Shown: in pieces, positions 9,095 through 20,539 of the stretch
Numbering within the stretch: the first letter of the stretch is position 1
Layout of the letters: each line of letters begins with the position of its first letter
Source: Gnetum montanum
Lineage: Eukaryota > Streptophyta > Gnetopsida > Gnetales > Gnetaceae
DNA: 64,000 nt
Reading direction: 5' to 3'
Assembly: GCA_015680685.1 (NCBI GenBank)
Contig: MNCI01038007.1
Location: 217,729-281,728 of the forward strand
The notes under the pieces: model-generated
The model's database searches: none
The model's input: the letters and a program-made list of their open reading frames with translations, nothing else
What the model was told of the DNA's origin: nothing
Made by a program: the position numbers and the translations under genes

Positions 9095-9625
9095 ATGCTA
9101 CATTACACAACATAGCATAATGATGCTTAGCGTAATTTTGCTTAACATAGTCTGGCATCAGAAGGTGACTTACTTCAGTAGATTTGGTGAAGCTTAAAGC
9201 CTAAGCAGTGTAATATGTGACTTCTAGCATATCCTGCTAAGTCTTTTGTCCAGGGTCGGATTTATGCTCTGTTACGCAAGATAGCGTAATAAGCTTCAAA
9301 AAGGTTAAAGGGAAAGTCCAAAGGAAGCGCGACAGATCGGCTCCTTTCTTTTTGTAGATTGATCGCCTTACGCTTGTTACGCGACGCAGCATATGTCAGC
9401 GTAATTTATGATCGAGTTGATCATTTTTACGCTTCACTACGCTTCGCTACGTAAATGAGCATAAAAAAGCTTGACTCACTATTTCCATGCTTTCTACACT
9501 CTGCCACGCGACGCCTCGTAAACAAGTGTAATACAGTGTAAAGTTGGTTACGCACTTGCTATCCATATGCACAATACAATGATAAGCGTATTGTGCGTAA
9601 TCATGAAGCAGCTTCAGCAAAAGTG
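9095..9625 (+). repeat. U3 TTACGC/GCGTAA motif cluster, sLTR-1
   Basis: Many short inverted pairs of TTACGC and GCGTAA (also TACGCTT, GTTACGCGACGC) lie upstream of the TATA box. It corresponds in place to the GCTACGCTA palindromes of the other LTRs. Confidence 0.7.
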
Positions 9626-9731
9626 TTGACAGGGTACGTTGTAATGTGACGTGACATAGCGAGTTCGTCAAGTCAACGGTATCCGGAAAGTTCGAAACAC
9701 ATGCCATCAAAGCTGTGCCTTTTCTGCATGT

Positions 9732-9739
9732 TATAAATA
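9732..9739 (+). promoter_or_regulatory. TATA box of sLTR-1
   Basis: TATAAATA about 620 nt before the R/U5 stem. Transcription from here would run into exon 4 of the accessory gene. Confidence 0.75.
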
Positions 9740-10354
9740 CCTTAGTTGGCGAAGAAAAGAGAGGACTTTTGAAAAGGGGGTAGCAGTTAGCATCTTCAAA
9801 TTTTGGCAGTTATCATCTTTGAGCAGAATAAAGCAACATTTTTCAAGCATTGGAAACAGGAGCAATCATACCTTTTGGTGAAAGTACAGTTCTCCCAATG
9901 GTGATCCTTGGCAGTTTTGAGCAGAGACTACCCAAAGCGAAGAAGATAGATCAGAGATCAGGAGATCATCTGGTGTGGTGGGCAAGATCTATTGATCAGA
10001 CACAGTTGGTTGATAGACATCCGAGCTTGACCTTCCTTGCACTCTGTCTTTGGCTTACAAGGTAGACCGAGCTCCATTCTGCACTTCTTGTTAAACAGTT
10101 TTCTTATTATTTTGTGTCTGTTCTGCACAAGATAATCAGAGTCTTCCCATTGTAACTTTGTATACAAAATACTCATTTTTTCGGGTCAAAGTACAGATCT
10201 TGAAATCATGAATTTCTCTTAAATCTGATTCCCCTTGTCGTATTAACGTTGTCATTATTGCAATTTATCTACATCGTTTTCCTCTCTTTTCATGATTTAT
10301 CGAATCAAATCGTTCCACAAAACACCTATAATCTTCATCGATTTACTGATTTAG

Positions 10355-10389
10355 TAAGTCCCTGTTTGATCGACAAGACCGTTCAGGGC
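10355..10389 (+). promoter_or_regulatory. Conserved R/U5 stem-loop, sLTR-1
   Basis: TAAGTCCCTGTTTGATCGAC followed by GTTCAGGG, able to pair CCCTG with CAGGG. It is near-identical in sLTR-2. Confidence 0.5.
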
Positions 10390-13105
10390 ATTGCAGATTC
10401 GTTTTCTCCAGCACAGCCCTCGCACGAATCTGTGGTTAAGACTGTTTACATCAATTTTGTTTGGTATTCCAGCTACTGACATTTTCCGTCGTTACAGCTA
10501 TGAAATGGGTCCCTGGCCACCCTTGTTCACAATGTTCAGGAGGCTAGGCTCATGGATTTTTTTTGGCAATAAATCCAAGCATCCCAGCTGTAGAAATTAT
10601 TTCCCTACTTGATTCTTTTTCTCAAAAGGCTAACTGATTCCATACAAAGGTTCACAATGTGCAGGTGGTGTTTAAGATTACTAATAGCCTTTTTTTAGAT
10701 CTTTTTGATGTTCCCTCTGATGTTCTACCTATAGGAGATAAGACTAGAAAAGATGTAAACCATCAAGGGGATATAGAAAAATAGCTAGGGATGAGAAACT
10801 ACTAAAATGGAATTTATATGCATAAGGTCAGGCTAGAGGTAGCCCAAAAGGTTTACCCTATCTTCCGGGCCTATGTTTTCCCCAAGCTACTCTCCCAAGG
10901 GAAAATTCTTGGGGTAGAGTAGGCTTGGATCATGAGGAATGTTATGGAAGAAGGGACTTGCTATAATTGGACCAAATACCTTTCCAAAGGCTTACGGGCT
11001 AAAATGGTTAAGCTTCATGAGAAGCTTGAGGCACGTTTCAATGTACACTTTGCCTTCTTCATAGCTTGCCTACGGTTGTTTGTGGAATTCTTGGTGGTCC
11101 AAGAGAATGGCATTTGGGTGCTGTAGGATTGCACCTAAATATCGAAAGCATGGATCTGGTAAGTGTTTCACACCACCCAATCCCAAGACCCCCCAAAAGC
11201 TATTAGGGAGTCCCTTTCAATAATGATGAAGGATTGGGCCGGACATCCCTTTCGTGCACCAGATAGCATTGGAGAGGTTCCTTCCACTGACATAAGAAAT
11301 GTGCTAAGGGTGGAATGTCTCATTGCAAAAGTAGTGAAATCAAGGTTACAATGTAAGAAGTCTTGTCCTATGGAAGAGGCTTCCTACACTAGTGAAGAGA
11401 GAGGTAGAAAGTTGCAAATCAAGGTTCACAAAGTGTAGCCCACAGTTGGTAAGTATGTTTAGTTGTCTTCTTAGTTACCCCTCCCTTTTTGTATTAGACT
11501 AGCCTACTTACTTTAGATGTGTTTGATAGAAGAAGAAGAAGAAGTTTTAGCCCCTAAGGTGGGGGCCCCTACTGTAGAAGAGGAAGAGGCCCCGGTTGCA
11601 GAGGAGGAGGCCCATACTACAAAGGAAGAGGCCCCTACTACTAATGATCCCTTCACAGAGTGTGCCCCAGCACTTCAGGGGCATATGACTATTGAAAATG
11701 CTACAACACTGTTGAGGCATCTAGAGGGGGGAGGGCTACATTTTGATGCTAGTGAGTTTGACCATTTTCTTGACAGTGTGCTGATGGGTGATCACCCCAC
11801 TCTCACCCCTAAGGGTTTGCTGGGTAAGAGCTTTGTCCTATATTTTATGTTATTTTTCAGTTTTGTTATCCTCCTCTTCACCATGCTAACATGTTTTGTT
11901 GCATAGTGGACACCACTACTAAGGTTCTTGATTCTTCTTATTTAATCCACCTCCAACCATTGGCAAAAACCCCAGACAAATTTGCCTTTATGGAGGGGAT
12001 GGTTGACGACATGATCGACCATCTAAGGAAGAATGATCCTAAGATAGGTGTGTTCAAATTACCATGTTGGGCTCTCTAAGTTATTACATTACTGCCATCA
12101 TCCCATGACTAATGCCTTCTCATGTGTGATTGATAGCTGCTCATCCTAAGTGGAATCCTAGATAGGCTATCGAGGTTGATGTTGTGCCTGAACTCCCACT
12201 AGAGGTGACCAAGGTGCCTTGTGATGTATACGAGGAAATGAGCAAATGTGTGCTATACTCAGCATGATCATTTTGGGAGTGTAGGTGCCTCAACGAGGAC
12301 CTCTGGAAGTGGGTCTAGAAGCTGGAAAAGGTGAAAGCTAGCCAATTGGTTGAGTTGGAGGATCTACGGTCAAGAAATGAATTCTTATTGGCCCATGATA
12401 CTTCTGATGGTAGTTGGCACATAACTGTGATTGATTACACAAGATATTAATTAGCCATATGGGTTAAGAATGAGGCCACTCATGAGATCATTGAGCAATG
12501 CTTGCAAATGGACCTACTAGCCCAAAAAAATAAGGACTAAAAGGACTACAGCACCAAAGTGTATGAATGGGGGAGGGCACAAAAGAATCATAAACATATG
12601 TACAAAGTGGAACATGCTGCCTGCCATTGGAAATATTGGGATTCTTCCATTGATTTTCATACCCATAAGCTATTTCTTTATGTAATCGGTGCTACCATTA
12701 CCTATGAAAAAACTACACAACAAGTAGTGGTTAGTGAGTCTCCTAAAAGAGATATGAGCTTACCTTCCTAGGAGACCACTACTACCACCTTTTCTCTAGG
12801 GTCTCCCAGATGGATGGTTGTGGAGAAGGTAAAAGTTGCAGCAAGCATTGACCTGGGGAAAGAAGATTCAGCCAATCTAACCAAGGAGGAGATTCTATGG
12901 TGTCTAATAGCTAGCATTGACAAGATACCCCCCAAGATGGATTCAGGCCCATCTCAGGTTGGCCACTTTCTATTGTAATTTATTCTATTTCATGAGAGCC
13001 TTATTGTAATTCGATTCATTATTTTTTTTTTGTTTTATGTAGGATCCATCTAGACATGCGGTACCTAGTGGAGCAAGAGATGAAGATGCTAGCGAAGACT
13101 TGTAG

Positions 13106-13247
13106 TGTGATGGCAAAATTTTTTTATTTTTTGTAATCTTTATTGTATGAACTCAAATTTAATGAAGAGTAAAAGTGAAACACTTGTTCAATTTCTTTTG
13201 GTTAATATTTTATTAATGTGCTTGGGCCCCTTGTGGGCCCCTTATTC
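13106..13247 (+). other. 3' flank of accessory gene (RT-3)
   Basis: T-rich sequence after the exon 8 stop, with a degenerate polyadenylation-like TTTAATGAAG where RT-7 has AATAAAGAAG. Confidence 0.4.
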
Positions 13248-13504
13248 TAGTTTAAGGCCATTTTGGGCCATGCAATAGTTTAAGGCCATTTTGGGCCATG
13301 CAATAGTTTAGGACCATTTCAACCCATGGAAATAGTTTAAGGCCATTCTAGGCCATGATGATAGTTTAAGGCCATTCTAGGCTACGCTGATAGATTAAGG
13401 CCATTTTGGGCTGTGGTGATAGTTTAAGGCCATTCTGGGCTGTGGCAATAGTTTAATGCCATTCTGGGCTGTAGTGATAGTTTAAGGCCATTCCGGGCCA
13501 TTGC
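13248..13504 (-). repeat. Array of nine ~28-bp GGCC-rich units (RT-3)
   Basis: Nine units of TAGTTTAAGGCCATTTTGGG plus a short CCATGCAA-like tail, with variation. It lies between the accessory gene 3' end and PR, as in RT-5, RT-7 and RT-8. Confidence 0.9.
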
Positions 13505-13580
13505 TAAGATAATTAATGCAAACTATGGTCATAATGCAAATAGTGGACATAATTCAAACAGTGAACATAATGCAAAATAA
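13505..13580 (-). repeat. Short AT-rich repeat (RT-3)
   Basis: About three 17-20 bp units resembling ACAGTGAACATAATGCAAA; RT-5 has the expanded counterpart at 28490-28695. Confidence 0.6.
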
Positions 13581-13640
13581 AGACTAAAGAAATAAGAGTA
13601 TTAAGACCAAGCATTCATGGAAGTGAATTAGAGGTATTCT

Positions 13641-14828
13641 CTAATTACACAATTCTTTCCTAACCCATTGTGCACTAGGCAGAGCGTATGGCCAGGAAGC
13701 TTTACAATGATATTCTTCTATGTTATCATCTGCTATTTGGAAAGGCAATTCGGCCCAAGTGGTTTCCTAGTATAAGTTCTAGTTTTGGGTAGCTCATTTG
13801 TTGAACATGGTAGTTCATTATGGACAAGTGATGGGTTTTTAGAGATGTCTATCTCTGACCCTTATTCTATGTCTATATTATTTATAGCCCAGGGCGCTAT
13901 TTCATCACCAAAGATCACCACTTTTCTACCCATGTAAGGTAGGTGGATTTCTTGGTGTAAGGGTAAGGAGACTACTCTTAATTGGGCTAACCATGATCTC
14001 CCAAAGATCAAGTTGAACCTAGGTATCTCCTCAATCACAATGAATTTCGTGCTGGTGGGAAACTGGTCCCCCATCACAAAGTTGATGTTAATAGTGCCTT
14101 TGACTACAACACATTCTTCATTAAATGATTTCAGATAGGAAGTTACTGTGGGCTTGATCTGATCTACCAGGCCCAACTTGTCAACAATGGGAAATGGGAT
14201 CATGGTAGTGGCAGCCCTGTTGTCAATGTGTACTCTATGAATTTTGTATTGACCCACTTGAATCATGATAAACATGGGTGTGATAGTCACTTGACCCTTT
14301 TCAGGGTCATCCTTGATGGCCTTGTTTTGAAATATTAATTGGGTTGGCCATGGTTCTTCAGCCAAGGGGGAATCATAACAATGTGGATAGCTTTCTCCTC
14401 AGCTAGCATTTTTTCATCAACAAAAGTAGATGCTAAAATGTGAACCAAGGTCTTGCGATGCGCCTTAGAGGTCATCACTAGGTCATACAAGCTTAATGTT
14501 GTATTCTTTTGCTTTAAAGCTTGTTTAACTTGTGAGAGTGCATCTAAGAAATCTTGTCCATTTTCTGGTTGTTTGCTCATCTTTGCTTCTTCAATACATC
14601 CTAAAAGGTGAATCTCCCATGGAGGAGTGGGTTTAGATTGAACGACAAGTTTTGTTGGCTCAGAGGGCAGTGGTTGCATGCTACCCATAGCATTCAATGA
14701 TGAAGTCATGGGCATAGCTGACAAAGGTGTGGGCTTAGGGGGGCCCAATGTGGTGCATTCTCTAGCTAACTTATCTGCTAAGTGCTCTTCACATTTCCTT
14801 GGATGGGAAAATTATGATGTAGTTCCTA
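13641..14828 (-). pseudogene. Aspartic protease with linker and conserved tail (RT-3)
   Basis: Cleaves the polyprotein in the particle. The linker (14748-14335) carries NGQDFLDALSQVKQALKQKN and LYDLVMTSKAHRKTLVHILA. PR (14365-13862) has YKIHRVHIDNRAATTMIPFP, where RT-5 reads HIDDGATTNVIPFP and RT-7 HVDNGVATNVIPFP, so DNR replaces the normal D-x-G active site. The flap-distal block FNLIFGRSWLAQLRVVSLPL is intact. After a stop at 13862 a conserved tail (WPYALPSAQWVRKELCN*) continues to 13641. One frameshift separates linker and PR. Confidence 0.85.
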
Positions 14829-17430
14829 TCATTGGACCTTGGGTTGTAGGGGGAGCCATATGCTTAGGCACCTTGATAATGAAAGGTGCTTGAGTTGTTG
14901 TGGTAGCAAGTGATGTAGTCTTAAGCACAAAAAGTGCAACAGGTGTTTGAGGAGGGACTTTAATGAAAAACTAGGTTTGTGATGTGGTTTTTGTTGAAAC
15001 TGTAGGATTGCGGGGAGGTACACAAACCATGAATGGTTCATGTTGTGAGTCTACGTTGTCGTTAATGCCAATGGCATTGATAGTGTAACCTGTGTTGTTA
15101 GCATTTAAGGGGTCTTTGTAAACATGCATTGATTTGATTTTGGGTTGGACAGGATTACTCTCATCCAACACCAACTTACCTTGATCAATCATTCATTGAA
15201 TATCATCTTTTAGTTCCAAGCAATAATCTATGTCATGCCGACACACTTGGTGATAATCGCAAAAGTGCTCTAGTCTAAAGTTCCTAGGTACTAGTGGGTC
15301 ATGAGGCGTGACCACAGAGGGGTCACGAAGGACTTCATTGTACCTCTGATGCCTTTTAAGGGCCTCCTCTAACATCTATTTATGTTGAATGGACCTAGCT
15401 CCAAGCAATTATTTTAGAAGCTCGGATGGCTTGATTGGTAATGGAGTGTATTTTGAACAGTCCTTGCACTCAAAATTTGGCCTTGCTGAAGTTTGGGTGG
15501 TAGTTGCTGAGGTCAAAGATTGGCTAGTGTTGCTAAGGCTAAGTGTTGTGTTGGTTGTGGCATGAGTTTTTGATGATTTATCTATTTTTTTACCCTTGTT
15601 GGTTTCATGGGCTACAATGGCCACTATGGTTGTCGTAGCTTTGTCTCTCTCCTTGTCCTTCTTTATGTGTGCATTTTTATATGCTACATAGGCTAGATCC
15701 CTACTAGCTTCCACTGCATCTTGGATACTCTTAGTTTAAGCAAACACCTAACTAAGGCAACACAAAGCCAAGTAGTATAGCTTAGATTTAATGAAATCAT
15801 TCATGGATCCAAATGGCCAGAAGATGGGCCTCGACGATCGATTCATGAATTTCATTTAGAGTAGTGCTCCATCATTGTATAAACGTTTGCAAAAATTCTA
15901 ATTACTCTTGTTTAATGCTTATAAGTTGATCCAAATTAACTTCTAGCTTTAGGTTATACTTAAAGTAGGTCACGAACTAGCTTAACAGTTCTTCCAATGT
16001 TGAGATTGAGGCATGGGGAAGGGCGTAGTACCAGTATAAGGCTTTACCCTTCAAGGACATGGAAAATACACAGATGATGGCATGAGGTCATGGTTGTAGT
16101 AGCAGGCATTCAAACCTAAACGTAACCTAGTGGGCATTTGGGTCACCCTCTCCATTGTATTTTGTAAATTGGGGTAGTTGTACCCCATGATGCAACATTA
16201 GTGTAGGAACAGTTGGACTAATTGGGTCATCCTAATAGAAGTCCATGACCTGGACTATTTCTAAGCTAGAGGCTTTAAGTAATTTAATTTCATCAATAAG
16301 GGTCTGGATGAGCTAGAAAACTTGGTCCAACCCCAGGGATGCTATACGGGGTTGCAGAGCTATCAGAGTAGCCATCATCGGTGGTGTTGTCAATGGGGCT
16401 AGCATTCCCATTCGGGACACTGCTTGAATAGCCCCTGCTAGTGATGTTGTTTAAGAGGCCCACAATCCAGTAGGTGATACCACCAAGGCAACTAATGTTG
16501 GTAGGGAAATAGGAATAGTTACCTGCCTCATTGGCAGGGTGGCCCATAGCCCCACATTTGACTACACTAAATGTGGAAGTTGATGCACTTGTGGCTGCAC
16601 GTAGTGGTACTTGGGATGGTTTGGCAGTGGGGAAAGAAGGTGTTTTCATCCACCACATGGTTGAGGCTAGTACTACTACTGGCAGTGTGATGGGTATAGC
16701 TGAGGGGATAGAAGTAGAACTCATGTGTAGTTTTGATGTAGGCACAATGTGCATGTATGGCAATGTAGACATCACAGATGTTGGGTGCAGTACCTAGATA
16801 GACTAGGAAGAAAGGGTGACTAGAAATGAAGTTGAAGGATCTACATGTTGATATGTTGAAAAGATTGCATGACTGCCCACTACTGAAGAGAGTTTGGGTA
16901 ATGGAAGCATCATGGAAGTAGCAGAGGTAGAAGATAGAAGCTAGTGTGATTGAAGGATAGAGGTGGAAGGGACAACTATGGTGTGGATCGAGCCACCACC
17001 TTCAGAGTGGAAGTCCAATTCCTCTTACCCATCTTGATACGGTTCATCATAGTGGGACGTTGTATCCTGTTCTCTTGACCTATTTAATTGCATGAGTTGG
17101 TTTAACACCCATTGATATGCTTCAGTCAATGGGATAGTGGTTTTAGGAGTAGGAATGAACTCCCTCCCATTCCTATCGATGAACTCAAAGTTACGTTTCT
17201 CTTCAAATTCTCGATAGTCCAAGGGTATATTCACTTGCATTTTTGCACATAAAAAATTGTATCGCTATTCGTCTTGGGGTAGACATTTAGGTGATTTGTG
17301 TTGCAGTCTAAGGGAGTACCATTGTACTAGCACTAGGCTGGGTGGTCGCTTAGGACCTACCATGTCTTGGACAGAGTAGGATACCTCCAAGTTTGAGGTG
17401 GGAATGGAAGTTTTGTAGAATTCATCTTTT
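14829..17430 (-). pseudogene. gag (RT-3)
   Basis: Structural protein of the particle. From the 5' end: an N-terminal block (17240-17025, MQVNIPLDYREFEEKRNFEF, TIPLTEAYQWVLNQLMQLNR), a low-complexity S/T/P-rich stretch (16775-16293), a Retrotrans_gag-like core with several stops (16290-15720), a basic segment (MEASRDLAYVAYKNAHIKKD) and a zinc-knuckle-like FCDYHQVCRHDIDYC, where RT-5 keeps FCDYHQMCGHDTNYC. The start lies near 17430 by comparison with RT-6, but the ATG is lost. At least five in-frame stops. Confidence 0.85.
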
Positions 17431-18136
17431 CTACGTGAGAGAGATGTATGAGGGAGAGATATGTATAAGAAACAATTGGAAAATAGTAGGTTTTCATGCT
17501 AAATGGTAGTGTAACACAATGGATGGAATCACACAATAAACAACATAGCATAGTGGAAGCACTACATTGATAGGGTTGCTATGATGGATAGGACGCAGGT
17601 ACAGTAATGTAGTGGATAGGTAGCATAGTATAGTGGACAGTGCAAGAACTGCTACATCGACATGGTCACTATGCTACATAAAACATAGGTAGCGTAATGT
17701 AGTAGATGCACAACGTAATGGAGTAGATAGTTAAAGAACTACTACGTTGGCAGAGTTACTGTGCTACATAAAGGGTAGGCAGCGTAACATAGTTGACTAA
17801 GTAGACAATCTAGCGTACACAGTAAACTGTTCGGGAATCACTATGCTAGCAAGGTCACTATGCTACACAGAACACTGGTAGCATGACACAATAGATAGTT
17901 TTGTACTTGCTACGCTAACAAGGATACCATGCTACATGGGACATAGGTAGCGTAACCCAGTATACTATTTTGGGCTTTCAACCTACAAGGTTCCAGAGGA
18001 ACCGTCATGGTAACCAATCTACACCACCCGGTGCGTAGACAACCACAGGGGTGTCACATCTATGCTGGCAAGTCACTAGTGATGAGGTATAGACAATGTA
18101 TAGGATTACCTATGACACATAGAAAGGGACAGAGAA
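17431..18136 (-). repeat. Leader of RT-3 with five ~70-115 bp repeats
   Basis: Between PBS and gag. About five degenerate units at 17550-17970 each hold CTATGCTACAT, GGTAGCGTAA and TAGTAGATAG-like pieces, echoing the GCTACGCTA palindromes of the same element's U3. A block next to the PBS (18000-18070, with GTGACACCCCTGTGGTTG on minus) is shared with RT-5 and RT-6. Confidence 0.75.
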
Positions 18137-18155
18137 GGCCCTCCTTCTAGCACCA
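18137..18155 (-). other. Primer binding site of RT-3
   Basis: TGGTGCTAGAAGGAGGGCC on the minus strand, five nt inside the LTR; one change from the RT-1 and RT-6 site (C to T, a CpG decay). Confidence 0.8.
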
Positions 18156-18265
18156 AAACCTATAACATTTGAAAATGTCAATGGTTGGAACACCAAGAGG
18201 TTATTGGGCATACAGCCTAACCCCAAATCCATGTGCAGGCCATGCTAGAGAAAATGGAAATGAGG

Positions 18266-18301
18266 TGCCCTAAGCGGTCTAGTCGATCAGACAGGGACTT
18301 A
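18266..18301 (-). promoter_or_regulatory. Conserved R/U5 stem-loop, RT-3
   Basis: AAGTCCCTGTCTGATCGACT on minus with a TTAGGGC arm in place of CAGGGC. Confidence 0.45.
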
Positions 18302-18866
18302 CATGGTGTACAATAAGCTTTCATGAACAATGATTTTAAAATGTTACAAGTGGAAATTGAGGCAAAGAAAACATAACATACAGAATAGTAAAAGCATAGC
18401 AGAATATGTAACTAAGCAATAAACATGAACTACTACACAATGATGCAAAATGTATGCTATAGTGAAATAAAAAAAATAGCCTAGGTGAGAGAATGCACCA
18501 TCCAAAAATTAGGGGATTAGAATTTTGTTTAGTTGATAGAAGTGTACAACTACTATGCAATGTTGGGTGGGCACAACTAGTAATGGAACAGTATGGTCAC
18601 ACCTCTTGGACTGCTGCCAATGGCCTGCTAGCAAGAACTGATGAGTCGGTACTTGCTAGGCTAAGAGCGATCTAAGAAGTGCTACTACTGGGATTCGCTA
18701 TCCCTCAACCTTCTGTTTGCCAACCTCCTTGCCAAAGACAATCACTAGAAAGCCAACTGCCAAAAATGCCAATCTCTGGAAGTTCATCGCAAGAAATCCA
18801 AATCAAAAAGCCAACCGTAAGAAAGGTAATTCCAAAAGCCAACCCCTCAAATGTTGTTTGCTAGGA

Positions 18867-18874
18867 TATTTATA
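18867..18874 (-). promoter_or_regulatory. TATA box of RT-3 LTR
   Basis: TATAAATA on the minus strand, within CCCTATAAATATCC. Confidence 0.7.
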
Positions 18875-19354
18875 GGGCTAAGAGTAGGAGAGGGACATGT
18901 TTTGGATGCCACATGTCTTGGGTCCCACAGGGTGCAAACATTGATGTGCTATGTTGTCTTATAGTGTTATGTTGATGTGCTACGTTCTAGCGGGATGAGG
19001 TTGAAAGTGAAATCTGCTATGCTATGATCATACCATTCAAATTGTATGTGCCAGAATCCAAGGAACTACCATGTTTTTACAAAAAATGCTAATGAAAAAT
19101 GCAATGTGGAGCCTCTACTCTAGGACCACATCTTCCTTGCTCTTGCAAGCAAGGTCAAGCATAGGGACAACTTTAGAAATCAATAGGAGGATGAAAAACA
19201 AAGCAAGCTACTGATCTTGTCTATTGAAGAGATGCTGCAGCAGAAATAACCATTGCCAATCGAGTTCTAGAGCTACTAGAGATGTCTTGAGGCTTCTATG
19301 TGAATGTTACAGTATCTACATTTCCCAATGTAGAGGCATAGCTTAAACACTTAC

Positions 19355-20140
19355 ATGCTACATTGTGCTATGCAGCATAGCGTAGCACAATGTAGCAGCT
19401 AGTTTTGAGACAAGTCTTTCCTAAAAACTGAAACTACCCCTCTAAGGCCTAGCTAGGCAAGCAACTTCAACAATTGGAAACCCTAATTTTCATGTTGAAT
19501 GGTCCTAGGACCTGCTGGTTTCATCATTGGGATACTTTTGGACTTTGTGTCTTTGCTACATTGTGCTACACTATGTAGCATATCATAGTGTAGTAGTAAG
19601 TTTGGCATGAATGTGAGACAGAACCTACAATGCTTTGCTAGAAGACTTTCATTGAGACCTGAGGTCAAAGTGGGATAGGCAGTCTTGGAGGTTAGAGCGT
19701 GGCCAAGTGTAGTTCTTTTGATAGGGAAATTTGATGGAGGACCTTCAGGCATTCTAACCATACTACGTTGTGTAGCGTAGCACCCAGTTTGGCCTGAATT
19801 TTGACTCACTTTGCAAACGTTTTGTTATGGAATGTCATTCATGTCCTAGGGTGGAAGTAGCATAATCATTCTTTGATGGTTGAAGCATGGGAAATTATGT
19901 TTACATCATCAAAACAATTTGAGTGGAAGTATTTTCACACTGCAACCCTGCTACGTTGTGTAGTGTAGCACTCAAATGGAGATGATTTCTAATGAAATTT
20001 GCCACATTATTTGGTGTCATGCTAATCATGCTTCAAGGATGAAGTGGGGTAGGTATCTTGGAGGGCTGAATCATTTTCAACTATATCTTTGATGCATATG
20101 ATTGGTCTCCACATGGTCTACTATGCTATGCAACGTAGCA
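19355..20140 (-). repeat. U3 palindromes at ~170-200 bp spacing (RT-3)
   Basis: Five clusters of GCTACGTTGTGTAGCGTAGC-type inverted repeats centred near 19377, 19575, 19772, 19960 and 20130. Intervening sequence is diverged, so only the palindromes stand out. Confidence 0.8.
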
Positions 20141-20539
20141 GGTTCCACCGTTAGAAAACTTGTCAAACTATTTAGTCCATCCTGAACACTTTCAGCAACT
20201 CCTAGCATGGTCCCTAGGTATACCATCAACCTGGTCATGTGTCAAGTTGGGCAAGCTAGAGAGTCTAGCAAGCCTGTCGACCTGGGAGATAGAAAATTTG
20301 CTAGACTGTACGATCTACTGGTAGTGTCTATTTTGTGCAAACTAGCCTTATGGTTGGGTGTTGCATTGACTATACTACAAAGGGTGACAGGTAAGCTTGG
20401 AAGTGGCTTCATAGGCATTAGGACTTATGGGGTGCCATGTTGTATCCACAGTCCAACGTGACACCATACTTGCAGAGATCCTTTCCCAAATTTTGGGACC
20501 ATGCTGAATCATGGGAGTTCCAAAATTGATGGTGTTTTA

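Larger units (their letters stand above)
8925..10496 (+). repeat. sLTR-1: solo LTR with GCTAT target duplication
   Basis: Starts TGAAACACCGTGGAAATT and ends CCGTCGTTACA. GCTAT is present on both sides (8920-8924 and 10497-10501), a perfect 5-bp duplication. No PBS or internal region follows, so the internal part was lost by LTR-LTR recombination. It splits exon 4 of the RT-3 accessory gene and has the same orientation as that gene. It is related to, but a different subgroup from, the LTRs of the large elements. Confidence 0.95.
8058..13105 (+). pseudogene. Antisense accessory gene, exons 2-8 (RT-3 copy)
   Basis: Exon map: exon 2 from ~8058 (5' truncated) to a GTGAGT donor near 8380, with EFLEFLLHHFSVIVWSHLSA and NPLGTIYCASG; exon 3 8462-~8742; exon 4 8823-8924 plus 10502-11448, split by sLTR-1; exon 5 11517-11823, acidic (EEEEEVLAP, VEEEEAPVAEEE); exon 6 11907-12047 (FAFMEGMVDDMIDHL); exon 7 12137-12957, coiled-coil-like with VYEWGRAQKNHKHMYKVE; exon 8 13043-13105, ending in TAG. 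GTAAGT or GTGAGT donors and AG acceptors are retained at the borders although the coding frame has many stops. No known function; exon 1 and promoter are lost. Confidence 0.7.
8058..20539 (-). mobile_element. RT-3: Tat-type element lacking pol and 3' LTR
   Basis: Minus-strand order: 5' LTR (18161-20539), PBS, leader with repeats, gag (17430-14829), PR (to 13641), a GGCC-rich array, then the antisense accessory gene on the plus strand (13105 back to ~8058), split by sLTR-1. RT, integrase and the 3' LTR are missing: at about 8058 the sequence jumps to RT-2. CpG is strongly depleted and stops are frequent, so it is an old copy. Confidence 0.85.
18161..20539 (-). repeat. 5' LTR of RT-3 (2379 bp)
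   Basis: Minus-strand start TAAAACACCATCAATTTT at 20539 (TG decayed to TA) and end AAATGTTATA at 18161 (TACA decayed), next to the PBS. It aligns along its length with the LTR of RT-5 in opposite orientation. Both are 0.5-0.9 kb longer than the LTRs of RT-6 to RT-8. Confidence 0.88.

Noticed and set aside
11157-11164. GTAAGT in exon 4 of the RT-3 accessory gene as a real donor
   Set aside because: The RT-8 copy aligns straight through this point without an intron (apart from sLTR-2) and lacks the GT.
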